Assembly (NCBI GenBank): GCA_028583405.1 | Contig: CM053244.1 | Location: 2,775,607-2,839,606, forward strand | Length of the DNA stretch: 64,000 bases | DNA from: Pogonophryne albipinna | Taxonomy: Eukaryota; Chordata; Actinopteri; Perciformes; Artedidraconidae | Direction of reading: 5' to 3' | Shown here: one piece after another, positions 22,967 through 34,289 of the stretch | Numbering within the stretch: position 1 is the stretch's first letter | Layout: each line of letters starts with the position of its first letter | Notes under the pieces: generated by a model | What the model saw: only the letters and a program-made list of their open reading frames with translations | Told to the model about the DNA's origin: nothing | Databases searched by the model: none | Position numbers and translations under genes: made by a program

Positions 22967-24592
22967 CACTGAGCAAAAATATAAATGCAACACTTTTGTT
23001 TTTGCTCCCATTTTTCATGAGATGAACTCAAAGATCTAAAACATTTTCTATATACACAAAATAACCATTTCTCTCAAATATTGTTGACAAATCTGAAAAA
23101 ATCTGTGATAGTGAGCACTTCTCCTTTGTCGAGATAATCCATCCCACCTCACAGGTGTGGCATATCAAGATGCTGATTAGACAGCATGATTATTGCACAG
23201 GTGTGCCTTAGGTTGGCCACAATAAAAGGCCACTCTAAAATGTTCAGTTTTATCACACAGCACAATGCCACAGATGTCGTAAGTTTTGATGGAGCGTGCA
23301 ATTGGCATGCTGACAGCAGGAATGTCCACCAGAGCTGTTGCCCGTGAATTGAATGTTCATTTCTCTACCATAAGCCGTCTCCAAAGGCGTTTCAGAGAAT
23401 TTGGCAGTACATCCAACCGGCCTCACAACCGCAGACCACGTGTAACCACACCAGCCCAGGACCTCCACATCCAGTATGTTCACCTCCAAGATCGTCTGAG
23501 ACCAGCCACTCGGACAGCTGCTGCAACAATCGGTTTGCATAACCAAAGAATGTCTACACAAACTGTCAGAAACCGTCTCAGGGAAGCTCATCTGCATGCT
23601 CGTCGTCCTCATCGGGGTCTCGACCTGACTCCGGTTCGTCGTCGTAACCGACTTGAGTGGGCAAATGCTCACATTCGATGGCGTCTGGCACGTTGGAGAG
23701 GTGTTCTCTTCACGGATGAATCCCGGTTTTCGCTGTTCAGGGCAGACGGCAGACAGCGTGTGTGGCGTCGTGTGGGTGAGCGGTTTTCTGATGTCAATGT
23801 TGTGAATCGAGTGGCCCATGGTGGTGGTGGGGTTATGGTATGGGCAGGCGTATGTTATGGACGACGAACACAGGTGCATTTTATTGATGGCATTGTGAAT
23901 GCACAGAGATACCGTGACGAGATCCTGAGGCCCATTGTTGTGCCATTCATCCACGACCATCACCTCATGTTGCAGCATGATAATGCACGGCCCCATGTTG
24001 CAAGGATCTGTACACAATTCCTGGAGGTCGAAAACATCCCAGTTCTTGCATGGCCAGCATACTCACCGGACATGTCACCCATTGAGCATGTTTGGGATGC
24101 TCTGGATCGGCGTATACGACAGCGTGTTCCAGTTCCTGCCAATATCCAGCAACTTCGCACAGCCATTGAAGAGGAGTGGACCAACATTCCACAGGCCACA
24201 ATCAACAACCTGATCAACTCTATGCGAAGGAGATGTGTTGCACTGCGTGAGGCAAATGGCCAGATACTGACTGGTTTTCGGACCCCCCCAGACCCCCCCA
24301 ATAAAGCAAAACTGCACGTTTCAGAGTGGCCTTTTATTGTGGGCAGCCTAAGGCACACCTGTGCAATAATCATGCTGTCTAATCAGCATCTTGATATGCC
24401 ACACCTGTGAGGTGGGATGGATTATCTCGGCAAAGGAGAAGTGCTCACTATCACAGATTTTTTCAGATTTGTGAACAATATTTGAGAGAAATGGTTATTT
24501 TGTGTATATAGAAAATGTTTTAGATCTTTGAGTTCATCTCATGAAAAATGGGAGCAAAAACAAAAGTGTTGCATTTATATTTTTGTTCAGTG
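22967..24592 (+). mobile_element. Tc1/mariner element, complete, with ~250-bp TIRs
   Basis: It starts CACTGAGCAAAAATATAAAT and ends with the inverted counterpart (TTTTTGTTCAGTG), flanked by TA at 22965-22966 and 24593-24594. The inverted terminal regions run to about 23225 and from about 24330. They share subterminal blocks such as AGGTGTGGCATATCAAGATG. It encodes one transposase. Long TIRs, intact ends and high similarity between arms suggest a fairly recent insertion. It landed about 45 bp downstream of the broken SAMD3-like copy. Confidence 0.95.
23289..24410 (+). CDS. Tc1-family transposase, nearly full length, altered at both ends
   Basis: Cut-and-paste transposase that would bind the TIRs and integrate at TA. 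From the ATG at 23289 (373 aa) there is an N-terminal paired-type helix-turn-helix region (residues ~1-110), then a DDE core. The catalytic acids are D143 (FTDESRF), D231 (HDNARPH) and E266 (SPIEHVWD), giving DD34E spacing. In-frame upstream is another ATG at 23265 followed by TAA at 23280-23282; family members I recall read CAA there, so the usual start is broken. Past residue ~324 the frame runs into the right TIR instead of ending shortly after REANG, which suggests a small deletion. The catalytic core looks intact; activity is doubtful. Confidence 0.9.
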   Translation: MERAIGMLTAGMSTRAVARELNVHFSTISRLQRRFREFGSTSNRPHNRRPRVTTPAQDLHIQYVHLQDRLRPATRTAAATIGLHNQRMSTQTVRNRLREAHLHARRPHRGLDLTPVRRRNRLEWANAHIRWRLARWRGVLFTDESRFSLFRADGRQRVWRRVGERFSDVNVVNRVAHGGGGVMVWAGVCYGRRTQVHFIDGIVNAQRYRDEILRPIVVPFIHDHHLMLQHDNARPHVARICTQFLEVENIPVLAWPAYSPDMSPIEHVWDALDRRIRQRVPVPANIQQLRTAIEEEWTNIPQATINNLINSMRRRCVALREANGQILTGFRTPPDPPNKAKLHVSEWPFIVGSLRHTCAIIMLSNQHLDMPHL

Positions 24593-24649
24593 TATGTACT
24601 GACACAAAGCTACAACCCTCGATTTTGTAAGTAGTAGTAGTAAATACAT

Positions 24650-24835
24650 AGGTATATACAATATACAACAATATGCATAGTGCAATTAGCAGTACCAGAA
24701 ATAAAATAAATAACTAAGCTGAATAAAGTGACATGTGAAAAGTAAAAATATAGTGAAATGAAATGACGGTGTGTTCCTTACCACTGCTATCCGGTTACTC
24801 TGTCCTAGTGTCTTCTTGTGGGTCTGATTCAAGAT
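24650..24835 (-). repeat. Partial duplicate of 25768-25955
   Basis: About 185 bp, including GTGCAATTAGCAGTACCAG, CTGAATAAAGTGACATGTGA and the CCTAGTGTCTT block, repeats directly about 1.1 kb downstream. It contains a damaged copy of the same acidic exon end seen there (ESDP...DTRTE in minus-strand translation). Confidence 0.8.
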
Positions 24836-25100
24836 ACGTTATTTATCAGAGGGAAATGAAGGTGCAACAGTTGAATACAGGAGAAGAAATGTAGCCTACA
24901 CTAAATATAAACGCCCTACTTTTATAATTCAGTAATCACACTACAGTTACTAACATTGCCCCGACATGTGTTACTTCGTTACTTTTATAAAATCAGTCAT
25001 AATCACACTGACAGACAAGAGGGGTTTCCGCTGCAGGTTTATATGTACGTAATCTGCGCGACTTGAGCATCCACATCTCCAAGTGCAGTGCTGCATAAAC

Positions 25101-25571
25101 ATGGCTGAGTAAGCGATAACTTTCGAGGGGTGGAGGTATGCCCATTATTTTGAGTCCGTCCGAAGAATAGACAGGAATGTGACGGTGAGGTGCAAACTGT
25201 GTCCAGGCCAGAAGCTGTTATCCACTGCTGTAAACACCACGTCAAACCTCAACAAACACCTGCAAAGAACACATGCTAAGGTGAAGCTAATAGCTAAGGA
25301 CCCCCAAACCCAGAGTGAGGATGTTGTGAGGGCGCCGCCGCCGACCCCGAAGCAACAAAAATTTGAATTTGGAGGACCAGTAACCAAAGCAGAGATGGAC
25401 AGGCTTGTAGCATCCTTCATAGTAGAGGAAATGTTGCCCATTTGCAAAGTGGAATCACCATCGTTTAGAGATATACTGCGCAAAATACAGATAGCAGGAG
25501 ACAGAGGACAGCCATGGTCAGATAGGAAAACATTCAGGAGCTATCTGGACCAGTTCTACAATGGAAACTGA
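25101..25571 (+). pseudogene. hAT transposase N-terminus with BED zinc finger, truncated
   Basis: The frame starts at ATG 25101 but has TAA at 25110-25112. It then runs open to 25571. A BED-type finger is visible: C-K-L-C, then a ~22-residue spacer and HLQRTH (C-x2-C...H-x4-H). A hAT-like segment follows (MDRLVASFIVEEMLP...SFRDILRKI). The RNase-H-like core and dimerisation domain are absent. About 60 bp downstream is GGGCCGGCCCTG, a hAT-type end, and then an AGTAACTAATTA-rich tail ending AGTAACGACCCCATCTCT near 25761. It is a decayed piece of a ZBED-like hAT element. Confidence 0.75.
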
Positions 25572-25767
25572 ACTAAAGAGAACATTTGAAACTTTAGCAG
25601 TCTGCGTGATCTGCCTGTAGGGAGGGGCGGGCCGGCCCTGCGAGTAAAGCAACGAGTAAAGTAATGAGTTACTTTATGTAGAAAGTAACTAATTAGTGTA
25701 ATATATTACTTTTTTTTAAAGTAATATGTAATATATTACTTTTTTTAGTAACGACCCCATCTCTATA

Positions 25768-26700
25768 CAACAATTGACATAGTGCAATTAGCAGTACCAG
25801 TAATAAAATAACTGAATAAATAACTAAGCTGAATAGTGAATAAAGTGACATGTGAAAAGTAAAATTACAGTAAAATTACAGTGAAATGAAATGACGTTGC
25901 GTTCCCCACCACTGCTATCTGTTTCCTCTGTCCTAGTGTCTTTTGGGTCTGATTCCTCACTACTGTCGCCTGCCTCTCTGCATGGGCCCTCTCTCCTTAT
26001 TTCTTCTGCCTCAGTCACCACTGCTATATGGCTCCTCTGTTTTCTTGACTTGTGGTTCGGCAGGCTTAGTTCGACCTAGGAATTTCAACAATGCTCCTGT
26101 AAAAGATATAGTTATTGTATTACATGTCAACATTAAAATAACATAGATTGGAAAGTAAAAGATTAAATCCATTGACTGTAGGCTACATATTATACAAACA
26201 ATTGTCAGCAGGGGCAATAACAACTAAAATTTGAACTAACTTGAATGCATTAGTCCAACTAATGTTAGCCTACTGTACATAGTTACTAACATCAGAAGAC
26301 ATAGACTAACTGTGGTTACATTACTTAACTAGCTAATTTCCGCTATGTTAAACTCCATTGACTTGTGCTAAAAATATTAGCGATCTAAAAGTCCGCTGTT
26401 TTGGGTTGACTTCAGTTGATTGTAACATCGAAAATCTTCGAATCGAATGTTCACAAAGCTGCGGACCGGTTATACATTGCATAACAAGGGAACTAATTTA
26501 GCTACGGATTAAGCAACTAGACTACTTGTAGTGTACATGCAGAATTATTTCAATTTAAAATAGTTTTAAATGCTCACACACATACCTGACTCTCGTGCTG
26601 TATTTTCCTCTTGTTTCTTTTTAATTTTTCGTTTTCGAAGCACCTGATGAATGTTTTCTCTTTGACGGCACCATAATCCCATCATCAACAGACAGAGGCA
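25768..26700 (-). pseudogene. ZMYM1/TTF-like hAT transposase N-terminal exons, degenerate
   Basis: On the minus strand near 26690-26590 is a basic start (KRKHSSGA, then Lys-rich residues) ending at a GTATGT donor. A second exon from about 26105 reads GALLKFLGR and then KPAEPQVKK, followed by an acidic ESDPKDTRTE region. This order matches the N-termini of fish ZMYM1-like hAT-derived proteins as I recall them. Stops interrupt both exons and the transposase core is missing. The 3' ~190 bp is duplicated at 24650-24835. Confidence 0.5.
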
Positions 26701-27116
26701 ACGCACTTGCATTTGGATCTGCCAATCAGATCAATCTATTGCTGGAGAGGGGGGGCCTCCCCGAAATCTGTGAGATTGATTTTTATGATCACTGGCACGT
26801 AATGTGTCCAATGAGAACGTTAACACGTTTTAGAGCGTTATAAAAAATATGTGTTTAGCGAAGACGGAGGTCAGTTTTTACCTATGGTTTTTACCAGTGG
26901 TGAACCGTGTCTATCACAACTGGACCTTCTGTAGACACAGACCCCCCGCCGCCGCCGCCCCCCCTCCGCGGCATTATAATGTCCGTCTTTTCACTGAAAA
27001 GTGAAAAGGGTACTCACAACAATTCCGCAACAACTTCATCTTCACCTGTTGCACTTGTCATTTCAACGTTAAAAACAATAAAACGGCATGAATTGCTTCG
27101 TCGCATTCATCTAAAT

Positions 27117-28465
27117 CAGGGGTGCTCAACCTTTTTTTAACCGAGAGCTACTTTTAAAGTTGCCAGTCTGCCGAGATCTACAAGTCCAAATAGAGAGGCG
27201 TAGCCATTACTGACAGCACCAGGTAAATACACACTTCTACTTGTATAAAACTGACCTTTGTACGATTAATACTTCATAAAATACTGCAGATCCTTTATCT
27301 TACCTCTTTCTAATCTACACACATACAAGTATTCAACTGAAGTTACACAACAGTGTTGTTGATACAGAGTTGGAGTTTATTCACACGTCACATACTACAG
27401 TGGGTAATGTTTTCAAGAAACATTGAACAGTGCTGCCACATATGACACAGGACAAAAAGAAAAGACTCTGAACCCTTTCTTTGCCATTATATAAAAATAG
27501 TGTTGCTACAAAAGTATAAATTAGGCTTACTAATAATACAACTCAGATCTGAAGCTACACAGGAATCTGCCTTTAAAATAGGATGCAAGCAACACTAGTT
27601 TCTTTACCTGAATTGATAATAGGCTATAATCAATTTAAGTTTGCATTCTTATACCATTTTGTACAATAAATATAATGAATAAGTTCAAACAAACTAAAAC
27701 TTACAGCTGAATAATAACGGTATCTAACTTGAGTTTTTATTATATCAAAAACCTGTAGAAATGCTACTGTTATTTTTACTGTCCCTCAAAAGCGCGTCGG
27801 CAGCCTCCAGAAATGCTTCTTTCACAACTTCGCCGTCTTTGAAAGACTTCATGTGCTTCGCAAGAACGTGACTGACACGATAAGATGCTCTGGAGCAGCC
27901 TTGCTCTTGTTGTTGGGCCTGGTGAAAATGGACTGCTGTGCATTTAGCTGTCCTTTCAGGCCCCTCCCCTTTTGGGAGCATAGGGCAGAATTAGGAGGGA
28001 ATTCCGTCTCGTAGCGTTTGTGCACTGTTTTGAAATGCCGCTCCTAAATTACCCTTCTTCGATAAAGCCACGCTCGCATTACAGATGAGACAGATGGACT
28101 TTGAATTGGAATAGATACAAAAATAATCATCCTCCCACTCGGAGTGAAAATTATATATTTTGGGCTTTTTTGATTCTGCCATAATTGCGATCTTGTGTGT
28201 GTGCGGACTGTCACTCCTGTTGACACGGACAACGTCAGCAAAATAGTGCCCACTGCCCACCAGCCACGCCCCGACACATGGGGTCACGCCAATCACAAAG
28301 CTTTGATGCGTTCAAGTGCATTATTCTGGCACAGGAAGATTATGTTATAGGACATTAACGATAAAACAGAATATTGTTGTTCTATTTTTAGACACATCTC
28401 GCGATCGACTGGGTATCTCCCCACGATCGACCGGTCGATCGCGATCGACTGGTTGGGCACCCCTG
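27117..28465 (-). mobile_element. hAT element with decayed transposase (nested)
   Basis: It starts CAGGGGTGCTCAACC and ends GGTTGGGCACCCCTG. The flanks ATCTAAAT (27109-27116) and ATCTAGAT (28466-28473) are an 8-bp TSD with one mismatch. The right subterminal region is a dense GATCGA palindrome cluster (28400-28450). A broken transposase lies on the minus strand. Confidence 0.9.
27745..28182 (-). pseudogene. hAT transposase N-terminal fragment (GTF2IRD2/ZBED5-like)
   Basis: From ATG at 28180-28182 the minus strand reads MAESKKPKIYNF, then a W-x2-DYFCI and C-L-I-C-N-A finger-like segment, like hAT proteins whose BED finger follows a short N-terminus. A stop at 27991 and frame changes interrupt it. 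SYRVSHVLAKH...KSFKDGEVVKEAF follows before it ends near 27745. That second motif is characteristic of fish and mammalian GTF2IRD2-type hAT transposases. The catalytic region is missing. Confidence 0.7.
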
Positions 28466-28769
28466 ATCTAGATCCTCTGTCTCGAGCCAGTTAACTAGCG
28501 GGCCTTCTAGAGTACCCTGGAACCGAGGGAAACTCTGGAAGAACACGCCCATTTGCTACAAATCAATATATGATTGGTTGATCAAACTGTCAGTCCAAAC
28601 GTACGCTCTCATTCAGTGCAACGGCCAGGGCATTCTATCAAGGATGTAGAATACCTTGGTTGAAGGACAAGATCTGATTGGTTGCTTTCTTTTCTAACAC
28701 AAAACCACTGAAATGCGTAGTGCATGGTCCGAGAAGGACAAACAAATCAACGTAACACTGTAATATTAC

Positions 28770-30689
28770 TAGGGTTGTGTATCGTTTGAATTTCCACGAT
28801 TCTGATTCTGATTCCGATTCTACTTTTCGATTCCGGTTCTTAACGGTTCTCAATTCCGATTCTTTGAGGGGCAGGGTAAAAAGATGATACATGCTTCTTC
28901 CACCAAAAAGATTACATTTATTCGAGAAACTTTTACACAGGTTAGTTTACAGTAATATTCACATTAATCAGTCTGTTTATATTCACTGCACCTGCGTGTG
29001 GTTCCTCAGCTGCACAGCCGCAGAGAGGGGTGCGCTCCAAAGGGTCATCAACTCGGCCCAGAAGATCATCGGTTGCCCCCTCCTCTCCCTGGAGGTACTG
29101 TACAGCTCTCGTTGCCTTAAGAAGGCAGTCAAAATCCTCAAGGACCCACACCACCCGGGTAACGAGCACTTCGTACGGCTGCGCTCAGGCAGGCGCTTCC
29201 GTACCATGTCTTCCCGGACAAACAGACTCAAGTTCAGTTTTTTTTCCCACGGCCATATGTGCACTAAACGCTGCTAATATTTAAATTATATAAGCCTTCC
29301 TTGCAATACGAGGGGAATCGTGCAATTTAATTAATTATTTATTTATTTATGTACATATTCCCTATCATGTCTTTTTTAAGTCCCATTTATTGTTTTTATT
29401 GTTTTTAGCATGTCTTGTTGTTTTTATATTGTCTTGTTGTTTTTATATTGTCTTGTTGTTGCGTGTTGGCACCTTGAGTTTATTGTAATTTCGTTGTACC
29501 TGTACAATGACAAATAAAGATCTATCTCTCTATCTCTCTAACTGTAACCTGAGAACCACTGAAGCTACAACAGTCCAACTTTTTAAGGACAGTTCTTGTT
29601 GAGAAAAACAAGCATATCTGCCTTCTCAGGCATACCGGGAAGAAATGTTTGAACATTTTAAAGTAAAATGCTTCAATCTGGTGCACTTTAAGCAGAATTA
29701 CTAGAGACTAGATCTAGGGGGTACAACTCTAAACACCCATATGAAAAAGATCGGTTTACATTTGAATAATTAAATAAGTATGTGAACATAACCAATAACC
29801 CATAGCCAATAACAAATACATGCAACGTATTTTATTTTTGTTGTTCATTCATATCTTATTTTACTATTTTATTTATGCATATTTTTGTATCTCTCCAGTT
29901 TAAAACGATATGTCTGGTTTACTGTCCTATAGTTTACATTGGAATGATTTCAAACCTGTTTTATCCCAATAATTATAAAGGAGTGCCTTGGAAATATGTG
30001 TTTACATAAATTGTGATCAAAACGTTTGAGACCCACTGAGATAACTTAGACTAAAGTGAACTATCTAAACCCTCAGAGTCCTTTACCTCACTGAGCTGTA
30101 GTTATCAGCCTCTCAGTCTGACTGGAGAGGACTCTCCCTCCACATCATTGTAGAAACATCTTCTTCTTCCGTTAGAGCAGCTAGCACCAGATGCTAATAA
30201 CAACAGCGCTGGTACCGGTGCACCCTCCCTCTCTCCCTCGCTCGGTCCCACGCTCACTCGCACTTTGGCTGTGAGCTGCGGGTGCCAGATAAGCCAACAT
30301 CCCCCATTTTCATCACTTGCAGCGCCCATCGTACAGGGCAAATGAAAAGTGTAACCGGGATGAAAAGGGTGTTACATTTACTTAATTATGAATGTTGTTA
30401 CATCAAGGCCGAAAATTAGGATGAGCACCAACGGTCAAAACATTTGTTTTTCCTCCCAGAGCTGTCAGCGCAGCGCCTCCACAGATCTGGCGCCCTAGGC
30501 GAACATGGTTACGCTGTAGGAAGTGTAGGTACAACGCTACATTTCCCGCCCCGCCGCAGTCATACAGTAGGCTACGGAGAGCGGCGAGAAACATTTCCTC
30601 AGGCATCGAAAAGCGGAACCGAAATTCACATTTCTAAATGATGCCATTGGAATCGAAATGTTGGAACCGGTTCTCGGTACCCAACCCTA
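28770..30689. mobile_element. hAT-like element with TAGGGTTG/CAACCCTA ends (nested)
   Basis: The ends TAGGGTTGTGTATCG and GGTACCCAACCCTA are flanked by a perfect 8-bp duplication AATATTAC (28762-28769, 30690-30697). The left subterminal region is a GATTCTGATTCCGATTC simple repeat. About 550 bp (29640-30200) is shared, inverted, with the hAT at 10043-11365. It contains a truncated LINE. Confidence 0.85.
29020..29541 (+). mobile_element. 5'-truncated LINE 3' end (CR1/L2/Rex group)
   Basis: The frame 29023-29277 reads ERGALQRVINSAQKIIG, then RCLKKAVKILKDP, HPGNEHF and SGRRFR...RTNRLK. This is the extreme C-terminus that follows the reverse transcriptase in many fish LINEs. A 3' UTR ending ATGACAAATAAAG plus a short TCTATCTC repeat tail follows. 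No reverse-transcriptase motifs remain. Confidence 0.75.
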
Positions 30690-30856
30690 AATATTACAGA
30701 TCAACAACACAGATACGATTCTCATTTATTCATTTTATTACATTTTATTTATATAATTAAATCGATTTTTTGTTTGTTTTATCTGAGTGTTCCAGGGTAT
30801 TCTCTGAATACCTTGAAGGCCCTGACGGTTCGCCACTGGTTTTTACCTATATATAC

Positions 30857-31697
30857 CATGGATGTATAATAAGAACTGGATACAGCGTGGAAGGCGGGGC
30901 CTCATTCATTCCTATGAGAGTTGCTCATTGGCACATGGATGACAAAATGGCCCAACTTTTGAGAGATTGAAATGTCACAGATTACCCAGCATGCCTCAGA
31001 AGTACCCGTATGTGCGTAACAGCACCGCGCGTTCTGGATTGTTATGATGGATTTGATATTAACGAATAACGAGGCGGCCGCAGCAGTTAGCAGCTAGCTA
31101 GTGTAACGTCCGAGCCATTAGTAATTATGCTAATGTTACATCAATCGTTATGTACTTTTATATTACGCTGATGTAACAGGATCTAGTGATGGTTTTGTTC
31201 AGCATTGCCAGCTTCACTGTTGAACTTTATGTTGTGCCCAGCATTCTTCTCTCTCTATATATACAAGTATAATTAATACAACTGTTAATTTGATTAGAGC
31301 TTTGACACATATATCTTTATTTATATATGTATAAGTATGACGACTTCCTCGGGCGATATCATATGGTATAGCTAATTCATCTGGGTCAAAACATGTTGTG
31401 CCCACATGCAAAGGTTGTAAACTCTGGCTTATACCTGCGTGGTATTATATAGTAATAGCAAACAGCAACGTTCAACTCCTTTAATGGTATATTGCAAGTG
31501 CAATAAGAAGCTACAGGGACGTTAATCTACGTCGGTAATATTAACTTTATTTAATACAAGATTTAATCATACAGCCCATGTAGTATAATATTTTACAAAT
31601 GATGAATTACAGCAAACATGTGCAATATATCCATTATTACAGCTCCGTGGGATGGCAGTAAGGCGATATGGTCCGTTCTTATTGTGCATCCATGGGT
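30857..31697. mobile_element. TIR element, probable TA-flanked MITE
   Basis: CCATGGATGTATAATAAGAA near 30858 is matched in inverted form by TTCTTATTGTGCATCCATGG near 31675, each bordered by TA. There is no coding content. Ends are imperfect, so boundaries are approximate. Confidence 0.55.
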
Positions 31698-33745
31698 AAA
31701 GATAAACGCATGTAGTGCTGAACACGTCACATGAACGTGCCGGGCGGCGCGGTCCCGTGGGTTGGATGCGCGTTCATAATGCAGAGGGAAATAACTCTCA
31801 GAATAACGTTATTAGCACATTTTTACAACTTGGCTGACTTGGCTGTCTGCCGTGGATGGGCTGCATTCCACTCCAAATAGCCGGTCGGCCGTAACCAGAA
31901 TCCAAACGCCAGCTGTTTTATGGATTCTCATTTCATTTCCAAGAATATCTCAGTACTGGGTTATTTCCAATTTCAAAATAAACATATATATTTAAATTAA
32001 ACAAATAGAAATAAGAAGTAAGTATATTATAGTATATTCAAGAATGAAAAAAATATATATATATATGCGTGCATATATTGCATATATGTGTGTGTCTGTA
32101 TATATTTATAAACTGTATATTATTCCTGATTGCTTTATTTTTGAGAAACCTATTCTGCACCTCCCTGGGTTTTAAGTCTCAGTCTCATAAAACATGCTCA
32201 ATTTACTTTTTGAAAACACAAGCTCACAATAAAGTCAGATGGGAGATCTACATAAGCAAAGTGTGATAGACAAAGATGCATTCCTATTTTAAACAAACAG
32301 AAAATAAAACGTTGTTGTTCCACGAGGCAGTTGTAGCCATAGCAAATGGATTAACAAGTGAATTTAGGTACTTAACCTTCAACTACCTGCTGCCTGAAAT
32401 CCCTGTGACATCACTGTAGATTGTTGTAACCAACTAGCTGTGTGGGACATTATCACAATATATTTAAGTTAATTGACTTGGATTTTAAAGGTATTTCGCT
32501 GTAGTTACTAGCTTTGTCAACATACTTTGGTGAAGGCCTATTCTTTCAATATGATGGATATGAATAGTTGGATATTATTAGACGTCTAAAAGGACAACAT
32601 AGGTTGTTTGTTTCACTGTAATTGCAATGCTAATACCAATTTAGTATAGTGGTAGCACTAACTGCTAACAAGATTTTGATATTCAGAGTCTGGCTGTTAG
32701 TGCTTACTAGCATGTTCAATGTTATGGGCTAAATTGTACATGCTAGTGTGATAAGGCCTAGGGGAAGATGCTAATGTTATTTAACTTCTAGATCCTTTCA
32801 TTTTTCACTTACAGTGAAACTCAATATGTTTTTTGCATACTGTGCGCCAATCACTCTGTGTTTTAAATATTGAGTTAAAGTCACACATTCTATGGCTGTT
32901 ACTTGTGGGTTATAGCATCATTTTATATCTGTATTGTGCTCTGGTAGGAATTTGCACCCAACATATAAATAACAGTCAACTTTTTTTTTTTTTTGTATTT
33001 AACTCTATGGTTTTACACAGTTTTTATAACCTGAAATTCACATATTTAACAATTCAATCCTCAAAGTAATACAAGTCAAAATGTGTTAAAATGTAGTTTT
33101 TTTGTTACTATAATAGGATAATCAATACCTGTGTTTTTTTCAGTTTATCAATGTAAAGTGGTTAAATTACAAAATATTTCTTTCTTTACACATATATTTT
33201 CTTGCAATTATAATTTTTTTTAATGAGTATTACCAGTATTTGTTATGTATTTGACAGTGATATATAGCCATAACAAAAGTATTTTTTGGTAAAATTACAG
33301 AAAATTCAGCTAATTTTGCCAACAGAAAATCATTTATTAAAATACATCACACATTTCAATAAACCGTTTATTCTTGTAATTTTAATTTAATTTCCTGTAA
33401 TTATGAAATACAATAAAAAAAACTGTTAATTTCTTGGGCGAAAAACTGTAAAAAAACATTTTATTTTGTATAGTGTGCTTTCTGAATTTATGGTTACATG
33501 ACAACAAATGTGCACACTTCCTAGATAAAGGGGGTTGGTCAACTTACCCGCTGGCTCATCTACCCCACTCCCGCCTAAAATAATAAAACACAGTAGACGG
33601 ATAAAGTATTCAGTAAATCAGACATGAGACATGTGTGCTGACTTTGGTGTGGTTTTGTGTTAGTAAAAGTTGTAGCCTTCACACAATTGAACTAAGATGC
33701 TAGCTAGGATAAAATGTAGTCCCCTTCTTTGCCTGTTCCTATTGT
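31698..33745. other. AT-rich gene-free stretch
   Basis: No supported gene. It contains a TATATA run near 32050 and several poly-T runs. The short frames are not recognisable. Confidence 0.5.
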
Positions 33746-33769
33746 GTAATGTCAACCCAGTCTCATGGC

Positions 33770-33870
33770 ATTTCGTGTTCACCAACACGATTTTTAATCT
33801 ATTGATTCGTGTTCACCAACACGATTTTTCCCTTTTTTTCGTGTTGCACAGCACGATTTTAAAAGCAATG
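33770..33870. repeat. Cluster of three short hairpins in the element arm
   Basis: TCGTGTTCACCAACACGA occurs twice and TCGTGTTGCACAGCACGA once, each able to fold on itself. The same cluster is present inverted near 43950-44035 in the other arm. Confidence 0.75.
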
Positions 33871-34289
33871 TATTTCTACTGGTAATGTGTTTCGTGCCTG
33901 CAGCACGTCTTTTTCTTCTGTCGGGTCGTGGAAGACCGGAAGCTGTGTGGTTCATAAAAACATGTTCTTACTCAATATCAAGCCACAATTATTGCTTTTA
34001 TTTTAAATCGTATAATTTCGGACTTTTGTTGCCGTCTGTGAGGAAAATAAATGGGGCTCAGAGTCTCAGAATACTGAAATCTGTATTTTTTAAATCTTTT
34101 TTTCCTTCTAATTTGTTATTCTTTTCAAAATAACACACTGTTATTTACTCACCAATAACACACAAAAATCCTTGCTTTTATTTATTGGTTTAATTCCATA
34201 ATCTCTGGCTTTTTTGGCGTCCGTCAGGAACTGAATTTCAAAATAAAAATAACCGGAAACAGACGTAGGCATTTCGAGCGATTACCCAA

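Larger units (their letters stand above)
26895..30838. mobile_element. hAT element (3.9 kb) hosting two further elements
   Basis: The termini CAGTGGTGAACCG and CGGTTCGCCACTG are flanked by a perfect 8-bp duplication GTTTTTAC (26887-26894, 30839-30846). Its own sequence is only about 700 bp; the rest is a nested hAT at 27117-28465 and another at 28770-30689. No transposase of its own is visible. Confidence 0.9.

Noticed and set aside
28891..29022. Start of the 128-aa frame as part of the LINE protein
   Set aside because: Only the part after about 29020 matches LINE C-termini; the earlier residues are fortuitous reading of flanking sequence.
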